Origin: Lederbergia galactosidilytica
Lineage (GTDB): Bacteria; Bacillota; Bacilli; Bacillales; Bacillaceae_C
Assembly: GCF_017873565.1 (NCBI RefSeq)
Contig: NZ_JAGGKH010000001.1
Location: 124,001 to 188,000, forward strand
Length of the DNA: 64,000 nt
Reading direction: 5' to 3'
The notes under the pieces were generated by a model. That model had not been told where the DNA came from and made no database searches. It worked only from the letters and a program-made list of their open reading frames with translations. Position numbers and translations under genes: made by a program. Position 1 is the first letter of the stretch; the number at the start of each line of letters is the position of its first letter. Shown one piece after another: positions 25,361-32,965 of this stretch.

Positions 25361-26237
25361 TTAAACGACTTGCATTTGCCGCTTCCAAAAATCTCGTAAT
25401 TTCCAATGTTTCCTCATAAGAAATAGCTGATTTTCCAGTATTAAAAAATGAGATAATTTGCTCCAAAAGGGTGGCATAATATGGTTTTTCATAAGCCGAT
25501 ATATCAACAAACTCTGTCCCCTCTTCCGTATGGATCAATGCGCCAAATGAGTTATTCCCCTTACGATTTCCCCGAACAGATCCAATTTTTCCATCTGCCC
25601 ATTCGCCAATAATTAAATCGTGGTCTGTGCTCGTTATTACGGTTACTTTTTGACAACCGCTGCCAAATACACGATAAAGCATTTCCACAGTATGAATGCC
25701 ATACCAGAATAGACCATGATGAGGTTCAATGGCTAACGGACCATAACAATCCATCCCGATCCAATTTTTCCCCTTAGTTTTCTCAAGCACAGCTGAGAGG
25801 CCTGCAGCATAGCGAAGAGCCGAGCAACTCATGATGGGGGTTTGATATTGTTTCGCTAATTGCTGAATCTCTCTTGCCTCCTCTGTTGTTGTCGCAAATG
25901 GCTTATCAATAAATGTTGGCTTTTTGAAGCTGACAATTTTTCTAAACTGTTCTAAGTGAACTCTTCCATCCACAGATTCTAGTAATATCGCATCACTTTT
26001 ATCTGCAACTTCCTCTGGGGTTTGGACTATTTCAATCCCGTAATCATCTCGCAATTCATTTGTAAATCCTTCCACACGGGTATAGCTTAACTCCATATCT
26101 GAAGATCCACCGGGATAAGCCACAGCCACTTCTCCTCCTGGGACATGAAAAACATTCTTAGAATCATTCAATAGTTTAGTAAAAGCAATAACATGTGAGG
26201 TATCTAGTCCAATCATGCCAATCTTAATCGTATTCAT
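25338..26237 (-). CDS. Gfo/Idh/MocA-family protein, short form with GLDTSHV motif
   Basis: A 299-residue Gfo/Idh/MocA-fold protein. The N-terminus reads IKIGMIGLDTSHVIAFTKLL, so the glycine-rich loop of the family is replaced by GLDTSHV. The conserved Lys remains in KPTFIDKPFATTTEEA. The C-terminal domain contains IEPHHGLFWYGIHTVEMLYRVFG, with His residues at the position of the usual catalytic site. It is about 40 residues shorter than classical members. AAGGAGG is nine bases upstream of the ATG. It follows a canonical family member after 14 bases and precedes nagB, so a role in the same sugar pathway is inferred; substrate and cofactor are open. Confidence 0.8.
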   Translation of the reverse strand: MNTIKIGMIGLDTSHVIAFTKLLNDSKNVFHVPGGEVAVAYPGGSSDMELSYTRVEGFTNELRDDYGIEIVQTPEEVADKSDAILLESVDGRVHLEQFRKIVSFKKPTFIDKPFATTTEEAREIQQLAKQYQTPIMSCSALRYAAGLSAVLEKTKGKNWIGMDCYGPLAIEPHHGLFWYGIHTVEMLYRVFGSGCQKVTVITSTDHDLIIGEWADGKIGSVRGNRKGNNSFGALIHTEEGTEFVDISAYEKPYYATLLEQIISFFNTGKSAISYEETLEITRFLEAANASRLSGKTITL

Positions 26238-26251
26238 GCAGCTATTCCTCC

Positions 26252-27310
26252 TTAAATGATTTCGATGGAATTACTTCCTTTATGACTTACCTTCACTTCT
26301 TTTCCGGTCCTTGCCGACTCATATATAGCTAAAATTAGATCGACAGCTTTACGTGCTTCCTCACCAGAAACAAGCGGATCACGATTTTCGTTTACTGCTT
26401 GGATCATATCATCGACATAGATGTAATGCCCTTGACTGGAAATCGCTTTTGGATCATTGCTTCCACCTTCGGTATTACTCACTTGTGGTATTGATTCATT
26501 ATTATCCATAAAATCCCACTGTTTAAAACCACTATCCGCAAAGGTAATAGAACCTTTTTCACCATGCACTTCGAACCGAGTTTCTTGCCCCGGATAAACA
26601 GACGTCGTTCCTTGGATGACGCCAAAAGCGCCGTTTTTATATTTCACCGCCACTACCGCAGTATCTTCTACTTCAATATTACGAATTAATGGAGCGGAAT
26701 AAGCAAAAACAGATTCTACATCGCCCACCATCCATTGAATAAGATCGACGCCATGTACACCTTGATTCATTAATGCTCCACCACCATCTAATTCCCAAGT
26801 CCCTCTCCAGCCAGCACTCTCGTAATATTCTGGGCTACGATAATATTTTAGATAGGCATCAGCGAGTACGAGCTTGCCAAGCTTTCCTTCTTGAATGGCT
26901 TTCTTAGTTTTAATAGCTGCCTCTAACGTTCTTCTTTGATAAACAGCCCCTAATTTTACGTTAAAATTTTTACAAGCTTCAATCATTTTCGTCATTTTTT
27001 CTCGAGTTATATCCAGCGGTTTCTCGCATAATACATGAATCCCAGCCTTTGCAGCTGCAATAGTCACATCTGCATGCATTCCACTTGGCACACAGACAGA
27101 TACGATATCAATGTCTACATCTGCAAACATCTTTTCATAGTCTGTATACGTCTGGTCGACATTATACTCACTCGCCAACTTAACTGCCTGTTCTTGATCG
27201 ATATCACAAATAGCTACTAGTTTCGCGTCAGTATGTGCCGCAATCGCCCTGGCATGAGAGGTCGAGATCACCCCTGCACCTACAATCGCAAAGTTTGTTT
27301 TATTCTTCAT
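26252..27310 (-). CDS. Gfo/Idh/MocA-family oxidoreductase (canonical NAD motif)
   Basis: A 352-residue oxidoreductase with the canonical Rossmann signature NFAIVGAGVISTSHARAIA, the catalytic-Lys motif GIHVLCEKPLDI and the active-site His in LDGGGALMNQGVHGVDLIQW. Such proteins oxidise or epimerise sugars and inositols with NAD(P); some of this fold are GH109-type glycosidases. The ATG at 27310 is used because GGGTG lies six bases upstream; the longer frame's GTG at 27319 is inside that site. It follows the second binding-protein gene in the operon with a hairpin between them, so it may be expressed at a lower level. Confidence 0.83.
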   Translation of the reverse strand: MKNKTNFAIVGAGVISTSHARAIAAHTDAKLVAICDIDQEQAVKLASEYNVDQTYTDYEKMFADVDIDIVSVCVPSGMHADVTIAAAKAGIHVLCEKPLDITREKMTKMIEACKNFNVKLGAVYQRRTLEAAIKTKKAIQEGKLGKLVLADAYLKYYRSPEYYESAGWRGTWELDGGGALMNQGVHGVDLIQWMVGDVESVFAYSAPLIRNIEVEDTAVVAVKYKNGAFGVIQGTTSVYPGQETRFEVHGEKGSITFADSGFKQWDFMDNNESIPQVSNTEGGSNDPKAISSQGHYIYVDDMIQAVNENRDPLVSGEEARKAVDLILAIYESARTGKEVKVSHKGSNSIEII

Positions 27311-27345
27311 TTTCATCACCCTTTATTTAATGATTAAAATCACTT

Positions 27346-27370
27346 GATCCCTCTAGAAAGCAGAGGGATC
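27346..27370 (-). other. Intercistronic hairpin after the second binding-protein gene
   Basis: GATCCCTCT-agaaagc-AGAGGGATC, a perfect 9-bp stem without U-run between the binding-protein stop and the next gene. It probably protects the upstream mRNA 3' end or attenuates downstream transcription. Confidence 0.55.
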
Positions 27371-27385
27371 TTAACCTTACTGCAA

Positions 27386-28891
27386 TTAATTTAACTCTGC
27401 TTCTTGCATTCTATTGTAAGCCTCTTCATATATGTCTATTAATTCTTGTACACCTAAATCTTCTATTTCTTGCACATAGGCATCCCATTCACTTAAATCT
27501 CGTTTTCCAATGATAAATTTAGCAATTTCTTCATCACGATGCTTCGTAATGGCTTCTCCTTGAATGGCTATGACCTTTTGTTCTTCCTCTGAAAACGCAG
27601 GAACTGGGACAATCGGTGCATCGTATTGTGGATTTTCTTTATACGCTTGTTTTACTTCATCACTAAACAGGACCATATGAGAATCATAATCAAACCATGA
27701 ATAGGTTGAATATAAGGATATCCCTGTCTCTGTACGTAGTTCTGATGGGCTTGGATAGTCTTCAATCCACTTTTTCTCCCCATCTTCTTCTACATATGTT
27801 TCCCCTTCAATTCCCCAGCTTAAAGCATCTTTCCCTTCCTCAGAAAAGGTCCAGTCAATAAATTGAATAACTGTATCTGTATGTTCAGAATTTACTGCAA
27901 TGGAATATCCTCTTTGTTGCGTATGTGCTGAATAATCTAATTGTGGGCCTTCAGAGAAACCGGCTGGAGGTGGCATATTAACTAACGTATAGTCTTCATT
28001 TTCTTTACGGTTTGCGACATTAAACATATCAATTCTTGAAATATAGTCTTGTGTAATAAAGGATGTGTTGGTAGACATTAATTCTTGCCATCCCGCTACA
28101 TCTAGCGATAAGAAGTCTTGAGGTATTAAACCTTCTTGATAAAACTTATTAAGATACTCTAGCATGACACGATAATTTTCCTCGAGAGGTCCGTAACGCC
28201 ACTCATCTTTTTTGCTATCATAGTAGTAATTCCAATCTGTTCCAAAGTTTGCTGCGAAGTTTCGGATCTTGTCTGTGCCATTACGGAAACCGAGTGGATA
28301 ACTTTCTGGATAGATTTTCTTCAATTCTTGTAAAACGGTGTGAAGCTCATCCCAATTATTAGGTATCTCTAAATCATGCTCAGCAAAAATATCTTTCCGG
28401 TACAACCAAAGCATTCGATTCGTTTCCCCAATCCCAATATTAGGTGAAACATACATTTTTCCATCGTGGGAAAGAGCTGCTCTAGCTGCATCTGGAAATT
28501 GATCCATCCAAGCTTGTAAATTAGGCATGTTCTTAATATGATCCAATAAATTGACTAAAGCTCCTTGTGAACCGTATTTATTCCCTGTCGCGTAATCTGG
28601 CATACCGATTAAGTCTGGCAATTCCCCTGAAGCAATTACAAGATTTAAAGACTCATTATAAGGTTCTGCAGCGATGGTAATATCCATATTCATATTACCG
28701 CCATCTTCCATTAAGTCCCATACCAGCCAATCTTCATCAGTCGGCCAGCTTGGGTGTTCATTCGTATAAAATGTAATCGTTGGCCTATCTTTATTTGAAG
28801 CCAATTCAGTAGTAGATGAATCATCTGAGCAACCTATCATTAGGCCAGGAACAAACACCATCATAATTATAAAAGAAATCACCTTTTTCAT
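27386..28891 (-). CDS. ABC transporter oligosaccharide-binding lipoprotein, copy 2 of a tandem pair
   Basis: A 501-residue LplA/YtcQ-type extracellular binding protein. The signal peptide ends in LMIGC (Cys21). The mature N-terminus (RPTITFYTNEHPSWPTDEDW) and motifs such as VIASGELPDLIGMPDYATG, SHDGKMYVSPNIGIGETNRM and YESYPLGFRNGTDK-like YPESYPLGFRNGTDK are shared with the neighbouring gene at 29313-30845. Most of the alignment is identical or conservative, so the two arose by recent duplication. It serves the YteP/YtcP-type permeases encoded upstream. AAAGGAG precedes the ATG. It may bind a different oligomer length or variant from its twin. Confidence 0.85.
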   Translation of the reverse strand: MKKVISFIIMMVFVPGLMIGCSDDSSTTELASNKDRPTITFYTNEHPSWPTDEDWLVWDLMEDGGNMNMDITIAAEPYNESLNLVIASGELPDLIGMPDYATGNKYGSQGALVNLLDHIKNMPNLQAWMDQFPDAARAALSHDGKMYVSPNIGIGETNRMLWLYRKDIFAEHDLEIPNNWDELHTVLQELKKIYPESYPLGFRNGTDKIRNFAANFGTDWNYYYDSKKDEWRYGPLEENYRVMLEYLNKFYQEGLIPQDFLSLDVAGWQELMSTNTSFITQDYISRIDMFNVANRKENEDYTLVNMPPPAGFSEGPQLDYSAHTQQRGYSIAVNSEHTDTVIQFIDWTFSEEGKDALSWGIEGETYVEEDGEKKWIEDYPSPSELRTETGISLYSTYSWFDYDSHMVLFSDEVKQAYKENPQYDAPIVPVPAFSEEEQKVIAIQGEAITKHRDEEIAKFIIGKRDLSEWDAYVQEIEDLGVQELIDIYEEAYNRMQEAELN

Positions 28892-28944
28892 TGGTTAAGC
28901 TCCTTTAAAATGTAAATTCACTTGCAGTGAACCGATTTTAGCAT

Positions 28945-29210
28945 CAAATCCGAACAGCGTTGATTTTACGCTTCAGGTCGACGCTTCCCGAGAGGCCAGC
29001 AGGGTGCAAGCCACACAGGCAATGCAACGTACAGGAAGTATAAGTGCAGCAGGCGAAGCAACAGAGTGTTACGCTTTGAGCCTGTCGCCAGATGAGCGCG
29101 TATTGAGCCTGTGTTCTTTGACGGTGAGCTTCCTCGTCGCTATATGTTCCTGTAGGAACCTCAACTGTCACGCTAATCCCCCAGGATTCGCCATCATCCG
29201 CTTCATTTTT
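28945..29210. repeat. Bacillaceae-type intergenic repeat, copy 2 with extra internal sequence
   Basis: Begins CCGAACAGCGTTGATTTTAC, then GTCGACGCTTCCCGAGAGG, and ends with GCTATATGTTCCTGTAGGAA ... ATTCGCCATCATCCGCTT. Start and end match copy 1 at 1923-2064, but about 120 bases of unrelated, GC-rich sequence lie in the middle. It separates the two tandem binding-protein genes. A 96-codon open frame over it is judged to be chance. Confidence 0.55.
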
Positions 29211-29277
29211 GTGTATCTTTATTCGATATTCCATCCACTTAAGAACTTAATTCCAAGTAATTTCTTTCTCCTTTCGT

Positions 29278-29304
29278 TAGCTCTCTAAGAGGTAGAGAGG
29301 GCTA
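29278..29304 (-). other. Intercistronic hairpin after the first binding-protein gene
   Basis: TAGCTCTCT-aagaggt-AGAGAGGGCTA, an imperfect stem directly downstream of the stop of the 29313-30845 gene. It mirrors the hairpin after the second copy at 27346-27370. Confidence 0.5.
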
Positions 29305-29312
29305 AGCTGTAA

Positions 29313-30845
29313 CTAGTTTAACTCCACTTCTTGCATTCTCTTATAAGCCCCTTCATATATTTCTATTAATTCTTGCACACCTAAATCTTCTATTTCCTTC
29401 ACATACGCATCCCATTCTCCCAAATCCCGTTTACCAATGATAAATTTAGCAATTTCTTGATCTCGATGCTTTTTAATCGCTTCCCCTTTAATCGCCATGA
29501 TTTCCTGCTCTTCCGGGGTAAAGGATGGTACAGGCACGATTGGTGCATCATATTGAGGAGATTCCTCATAAGCCTGCTTTACATCATCACTAAATAAAAT
29601 CATATGGGCATCATAATCAAACCAAGAATAAGTTGAATATGTGGACAACCCGGTATCAATTCGTAGCTCCGCTGGGCTTGTATAATCCTTCATCCACTTC
29701 TTTTCACCATTTTCTTCGGTGTAAGTTTCCCCTTCAATGCCCCAACTCAACTTACCTCTTCCATCTTCGGAAAATGTCCAATCAATGAATTCGATCGCTT
29801 TATCGATATGTTTAGAGTTTACCGCCACCGAGAATCCGCCATCATTTGTATGGGCAGAATAGTTTAATTGTTCCTCACCAGGAGAACCAGCCGGTGGTGC
29901 CATATGTTTGATCGTATAATCAGGATTGGATTCACGATTAGTAATGTTAAATTCATCAATTCTGCCAATATAATCTTGTGTAATAAATGATGTATCAGTA
30001 GATATCAATTCCTGCCATCCCGCTGTATCTGTTGATAAGAAATCTGGTGGTATTAATTTCTCTTGATAAAACTTATTGAAATACTCGATCATTCCGCGAT
30101 AGCTCTCTTCCATTGGCCCATATCGCCATTCATCCTTCGCTTCATCATAATAATAATCCCAATTCGTCCCAAAATTAGATGCGAAGTTAACCAATTTGTC
30201 TGTGCCATTACGGAAACCGAATGGATAGCTTTCTGGATAGATTGATTTTAACTCCTGTAAAACTTTGTAAAGTTCATCCCAGTTATTAGGTGTTTTTAAA
30301 CCATGTTCCTCGAAAACATCCTGACGATACATCCACAACATCCGATTGGTTTCCCCAATTCCAGTATTAGGTGATACATACATCTTTCCATCATGTGAAA
30401 GTGCCCTTCTTGCCTCATCTGGAAATTGTTCCATCCATGCTTGTAAGTTAGGCATTTTATCAATATGGTCTAATAAATTTACTAAAGCCCCATCAGCCCC
30501 ATATTCATTAGGCGTTCCATAATTCGTCATTCGCATAATATCAGGTAAATCCCCAGAAGCTATTACAAGATTTAAAGACTCTCCATAAGGTTCCGCAGCA
30601 ATCGTCAGTTCAAGATCCATATTGACTTCATCCTCTATGATGTCCCATACGATCCAATCTTCATTTGTCGGCCAACTTGGGTGTTCATTCGTATATAATT
30701 TTATCGTCGGTCTATCTTCAGCAGCTCCAGAATCGGCAGTTTTATCTGCGGACGAATTCGCATCACCAGATGAATTGCTTGAGCAGGCTACTAACATCGT
30801 GAACACAAACAACAATATTACGAAATAAGAAATCAATTTATTCAT
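29313..30845 (-). CDS. ABC transporter oligosaccharide-binding lipoprotein, copy 1 of a tandem pair
   Basis: A 510-residue LplA/YtcQ-type lipoprotein with lipobox LVAC (Cys21) and a Ser/Asn/Ala-rich linker. The mature core (RPTIKLYTNEHPSWPTNEDW, VIASGDLPDIMRMTNYGTP, SHDGKMYVSPNTGIGETNRM) is very close to that of the following gene; the last 40 residues differ at only a few positions. It is first after the permease genes, as usual for YteP-YtcP-YtcQ systems, and would capture oligosaccharides released by the secreted lyase. The longest frame starts with a TTG at 30863, but AAAGGGGA within it fits the ATG at 30845. Confidence 0.86.
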   Translation of the reverse strand: MNKLISYFVILLFVFTMLVACSSNSSGDANSSADKTADSGAAEDRPTIKLYTNEHPSWPTNEDWIVWDIIEDEVNMDLELTIAAEPYGESLNLVIASGDLPDIMRMTNYGTPNEYGADGALVNLLDHIDKMPNLQAWMEQFPDEARRALSHDGKMYVSPNTGIGETNRMLWMYRQDVFEEHGLKTPNNWDELYKVLQELKSIYPESYPFGFRNGTDKLVNFASNFGTNWDYYYDEAKDEWRYGPMEESYRGMIEYFNKFYQEKLIPPDFLSTDTAGWQELISTDTSFITQDYIGRIDEFNITNRESNPDYTIKHMAPPAGSPGEEQLNYSAHTNDGGFSVAVNSKHIDKAIEFIDWTFSEDGRGKLSWGIEGETYTEENGEKKWMKDYTSPAELRIDTGLSTYSTYSWFDYDAHMILFSDDVKQAYEESPQYDAPIVPVPSFTPEEQEIMAIKGEAIKKHRDQEIAKFIIGKRDLGEWDAYVKEIEDLGVQELIEIYEGAYKRMQEVELN

Positions 30846-30970
30846 CCGTGAATCCCCTTTCAATTTCCTTTGCTTTAAAAACTAATAATATCTGTTGTTC
30901 TTAAGCATCTTTCATATACCATGCCAAATGCTTCCTTCCAATCATTTCATCTAAACCAAACATGACTCTA

Positions 30971-31834
30971 TTAATCTTTTAATGAACCAATCATCACTCC
31001 TTTAACAAAGTATTTTTGGAGAAATGGATATAATAAAAGGATTGGAAGCGTTGAAACAAGGATCGTTGCATATTGAATAGATTCTTGAATCACCACTGCA
31101 TCTGTTCCTGACACTGAAGCCATTTCTTCCACAAGCACCATATTTCTCAGGATGATTTGCAATGGATAAAGGGCATTATCCCTTAGGTATAAAAGTGGCA
31201 GCATAAAGTTATTCCAAATGCCCACTGCATAAAACAAACCAATTGTTGCTAACACTGGCTTAGATAATGGTAAAACAATCCGAATAAAGATCCCGATATC
31301 ATTTAACCCATCGATTTTAGCGGATTCCTCTAGTTCACTCGGTATTGTGGCCGAAAAGAAGGTTCTCATAATAATTAGATTCCAGGTAGATACGGCTCCT
31401 GGCAGTACCATCGCCCAAACCGTATCCATTAAACCTAAATTTTTAACGATAAGAAAAGTTGGAATCATTCCACCGCTAAATAAAATGGTAAAGACAATCA
31501 TAAGCATAAAACCCTTACGAAAAATCATTCTTTTCTTTGATAATGCATAGGCTCCCATTGCCGTAATAATTAACGATATGACTGTTCCTAACGTTACATA
31601 AATAAGCGTATTTAAGTATCCTGTACCAATTCTGGAGTCACTTAAGACATGTACATAGTTTTTTAATGTTAAATCCTTTGGGATTAAATTAACATCTCCT
31701 CTCATAACATGAACATCTCCACTTAATGAGACAGCAATCATATGAAGGAATGGATAAATTGTAACCAAGGCAACTCCTAATAAAATAATGACATTCACTA
31801 TGGTAAACGTCGTGATTTTTCTTCTACTTTTCAT
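30971..31834 (-). CDS. ABC sugar transporter permease, YtcP/LplC type
   Basis: A 287-residue integral membrane permease with six predicted helices. The EAA cytoplasmic loop reads ELEESAKIDGLNDIGIFIRI followed by VLPLSKPVLATIGL. The C-terminus KYFVKGVMIGSLKD is typical of the LplC/YtcP subgroup of carbohydrate permeases. It pairs with the permease encoded 13 bases upstream to form the membrane channel. AGGAGG precedes the ATG. The energising ATPase is not encoded in the window; MsmX-like shared ATPases serve this subgroup in Bacillus. Confidence 0.88.
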   Translation of the reverse strand: MKSRRKITTFTIVNVIILLGVALVTIYPFLHMIAVSLSGDVHVMRGDVNLIPKDLTLKNYVHVLSDSRIGTGYLNTLIYVTLGTVISLIITAMGAYALSKKRMIFRKGFMLMIVFTILFSGGMIPTFLIVKNLGLMDTVWAMVLPGAVSTWNLIIMRTFFSATIPSELEESAKIDGLNDIGIFIRIVLPLSKPVLATIGLFYAVGIWNNFMLPLLYLRDNALYPLQIILRNMVLVEEMASVSGTDAVVIQESIQYATILVSTLPILLLYPFLQKYFVKGVMIGSLKD

Positions 31835-31847
31835 TTATAACCCCTCC

Positions 31848-32816
31848 TTACCAGAGACTTTCTTGGCCAGATTTCTTTGAAAAATAATTGGCAGCAAATA
31901 AGAAAATAAAACTTATAACACCTAGAAATAAACCGATTGCTGTAGCATAGCTGTAATTCCCATGAACTAATCCAACACGATAAACGTAGGTAGAAATAAT
32001 ATCTGCCGTCTCATAGGTAACCGGGTTGTAAAGTAAAAAGACCTTTTCAAACCCTATTTCTAATACTTGACCAATATTTAAAATTCCCACTATGAAAATC
32101 GCAGGTAATATCCCAGGAATCGTAATATACCTTAATTTTGCAAATCTACCTGCACCATCTATTTCAGCTGCCTCATATAATTGAGGGTTAATCCCTGTTA
32201 ATGCAGCTAAAAAAATAATCGTTTCCCAGCCCATATGCTGCCAAATTTCCGATGAGACAAAAATGGTACGAAATAATTCAGGGGTAATCATCCAATTGAT
32301 TGAATCGATCCCTAAATGAGAGATCATTCGATTGACTACTCCATCCGCAGAAAGAAAAACAACAATCATACTTGCAACAACAACATTGGAGATAAAATGA
32401 GGTAAGTAGCTAACGGTTTGGACAAAGCGTTTAAAAAACATATTTTTCACTTCATTCAATAAAAGAGCAAAGATAATTGGAATGGGGAATCCAAAAATAA
32501 ATTTATAAAGCCCTAATAAAAAAGTGTTGCGTAATAAAACGAAAAAATCCGGACTCTCAAAAAACATCTTGAAATATTTTAGTCCAACCCATTCACTATT
32601 CCACACACCAGTAAATAGGTTATAATCTTTAAATGAAATAATAATCCCGAACATCGGTGCATAATGGAAAATTAAGTAGTAAAGTAAGCAAGGCGCAAAG
32701 AGAATTAATAAATATTTACTATCATTTAGCTTTTTCATAAAAGATTTTCGCTTTTTCACTTTGACTTTTGCCTTCACAGCCAGCTTATTTGTTTCTACAG
32801 TGCCTAAGCCCTTCAT
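31848..32816 (-). CDS. ABC sugar transporter permease, YteP/LplB type
   Basis: A 322-residue membrane permease, first gene of the structural operon. After a basic cytoplasmic N-terminus of about 30 residues come six helices. Motifs include PMFGIIISFKDYNLFTGVW, the EAA loop LYEAAEIDGAGRFAKLRYITIPG and the ending GQESLW, all typical of LplB/YteP proteins that import large oligosaccharides such as unsaturated rhamnogalacturonan pieces. A strong AAAGGAGGT ribosome binding site precedes the ATG. Immediately upstream lie a perfect cre box and two identical LacI-type operators, so transcription is probably both CcpA- and LacI-controlled. Confidence 0.88.
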   Translation of the reverse strand: MKGLGTVETNKLAVKAKVKVKKRKSFMKKLNDSKYLLILFAPCLLYYLIFHYAPMFGIIISFKDYNLFTGVWNSEWVGLKYFKMFFESPDFFVLLRNTFLLGLYKFIFGFPIPIIFALLLNEVKNMFFKRFVQTVSYLPHFISNVVVASMIVVFLSADGVVNRMISHLGIDSINWMITPELFRTIFVSSEIWQHMGWETIIFLAALTGINPQLYEAAEIDGAGRFAKLRYITIPGILPAIFIVGILNIGQVLEIGFEKVFLLYNPVTYETADIISTYVYRVGLVHGNYSYATAIGLFLGVISFIFLFAANYFSKKSGQESLW

Positions 32817-32860
32817 AAACCTCTACCTCCTTTTATAATTATAAAAATTTAACTTTCGAC

Positions 32861-32875
32861 AGAAAACGCTTTCAA
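32861..32875 (-). promoter_or_regulatory. cre box (CcpA) upstream of the glycan operon
   Basis: On the minus strand TTGAAAGCGTTTTCT matches the consensus WTGNAANCGNWWNCW at every position. It is about 45 bases upstream of the first permease start. Confidence 0.75.
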
Positions 32876-32897
32876 TTGAACTAACCTACTATGAGCT

Positions 32898-32913
32898 TAG
32901 TAATCGATTACTA
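32898..32913. promoter_or_regulatory. LacI-type operator O1
   Basis: Perfect palindrome TAGTAATCGATTACTA with central CG, as bound by LacI-family proteins. An identical copy lies 26 bases away, centre to centre. It precedes the permease operon and directly follows the LacI-family gene. Confidence 0.75.
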
Positions 32914-32923
32914 TATATTTTAA

Positions 32924-32939
32924 TAGTAATCGATTACTA
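32924..32939. promoter_or_regulatory. LacI-type operator O2
   Basis: Second exact copy of TAGTAATCGATTACTA. The spacing of about 2.5 helical turns would put the two sites on different faces; cooperative binding or short loop formation is possible. Confidence 0.75.
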
Positions 32940-32965
32940 AAAAGGCGGGTATTATGTTGATTTAG

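Noticed and set aside
28944-29234. 96-codon minus-strand ORF in the gap between the tandem binding proteins
   Set aside because: It lies over the interspersed repeat copy, has unusual Cys-rich composition and no ribosome binding site; a chance frame in repeat DNA.
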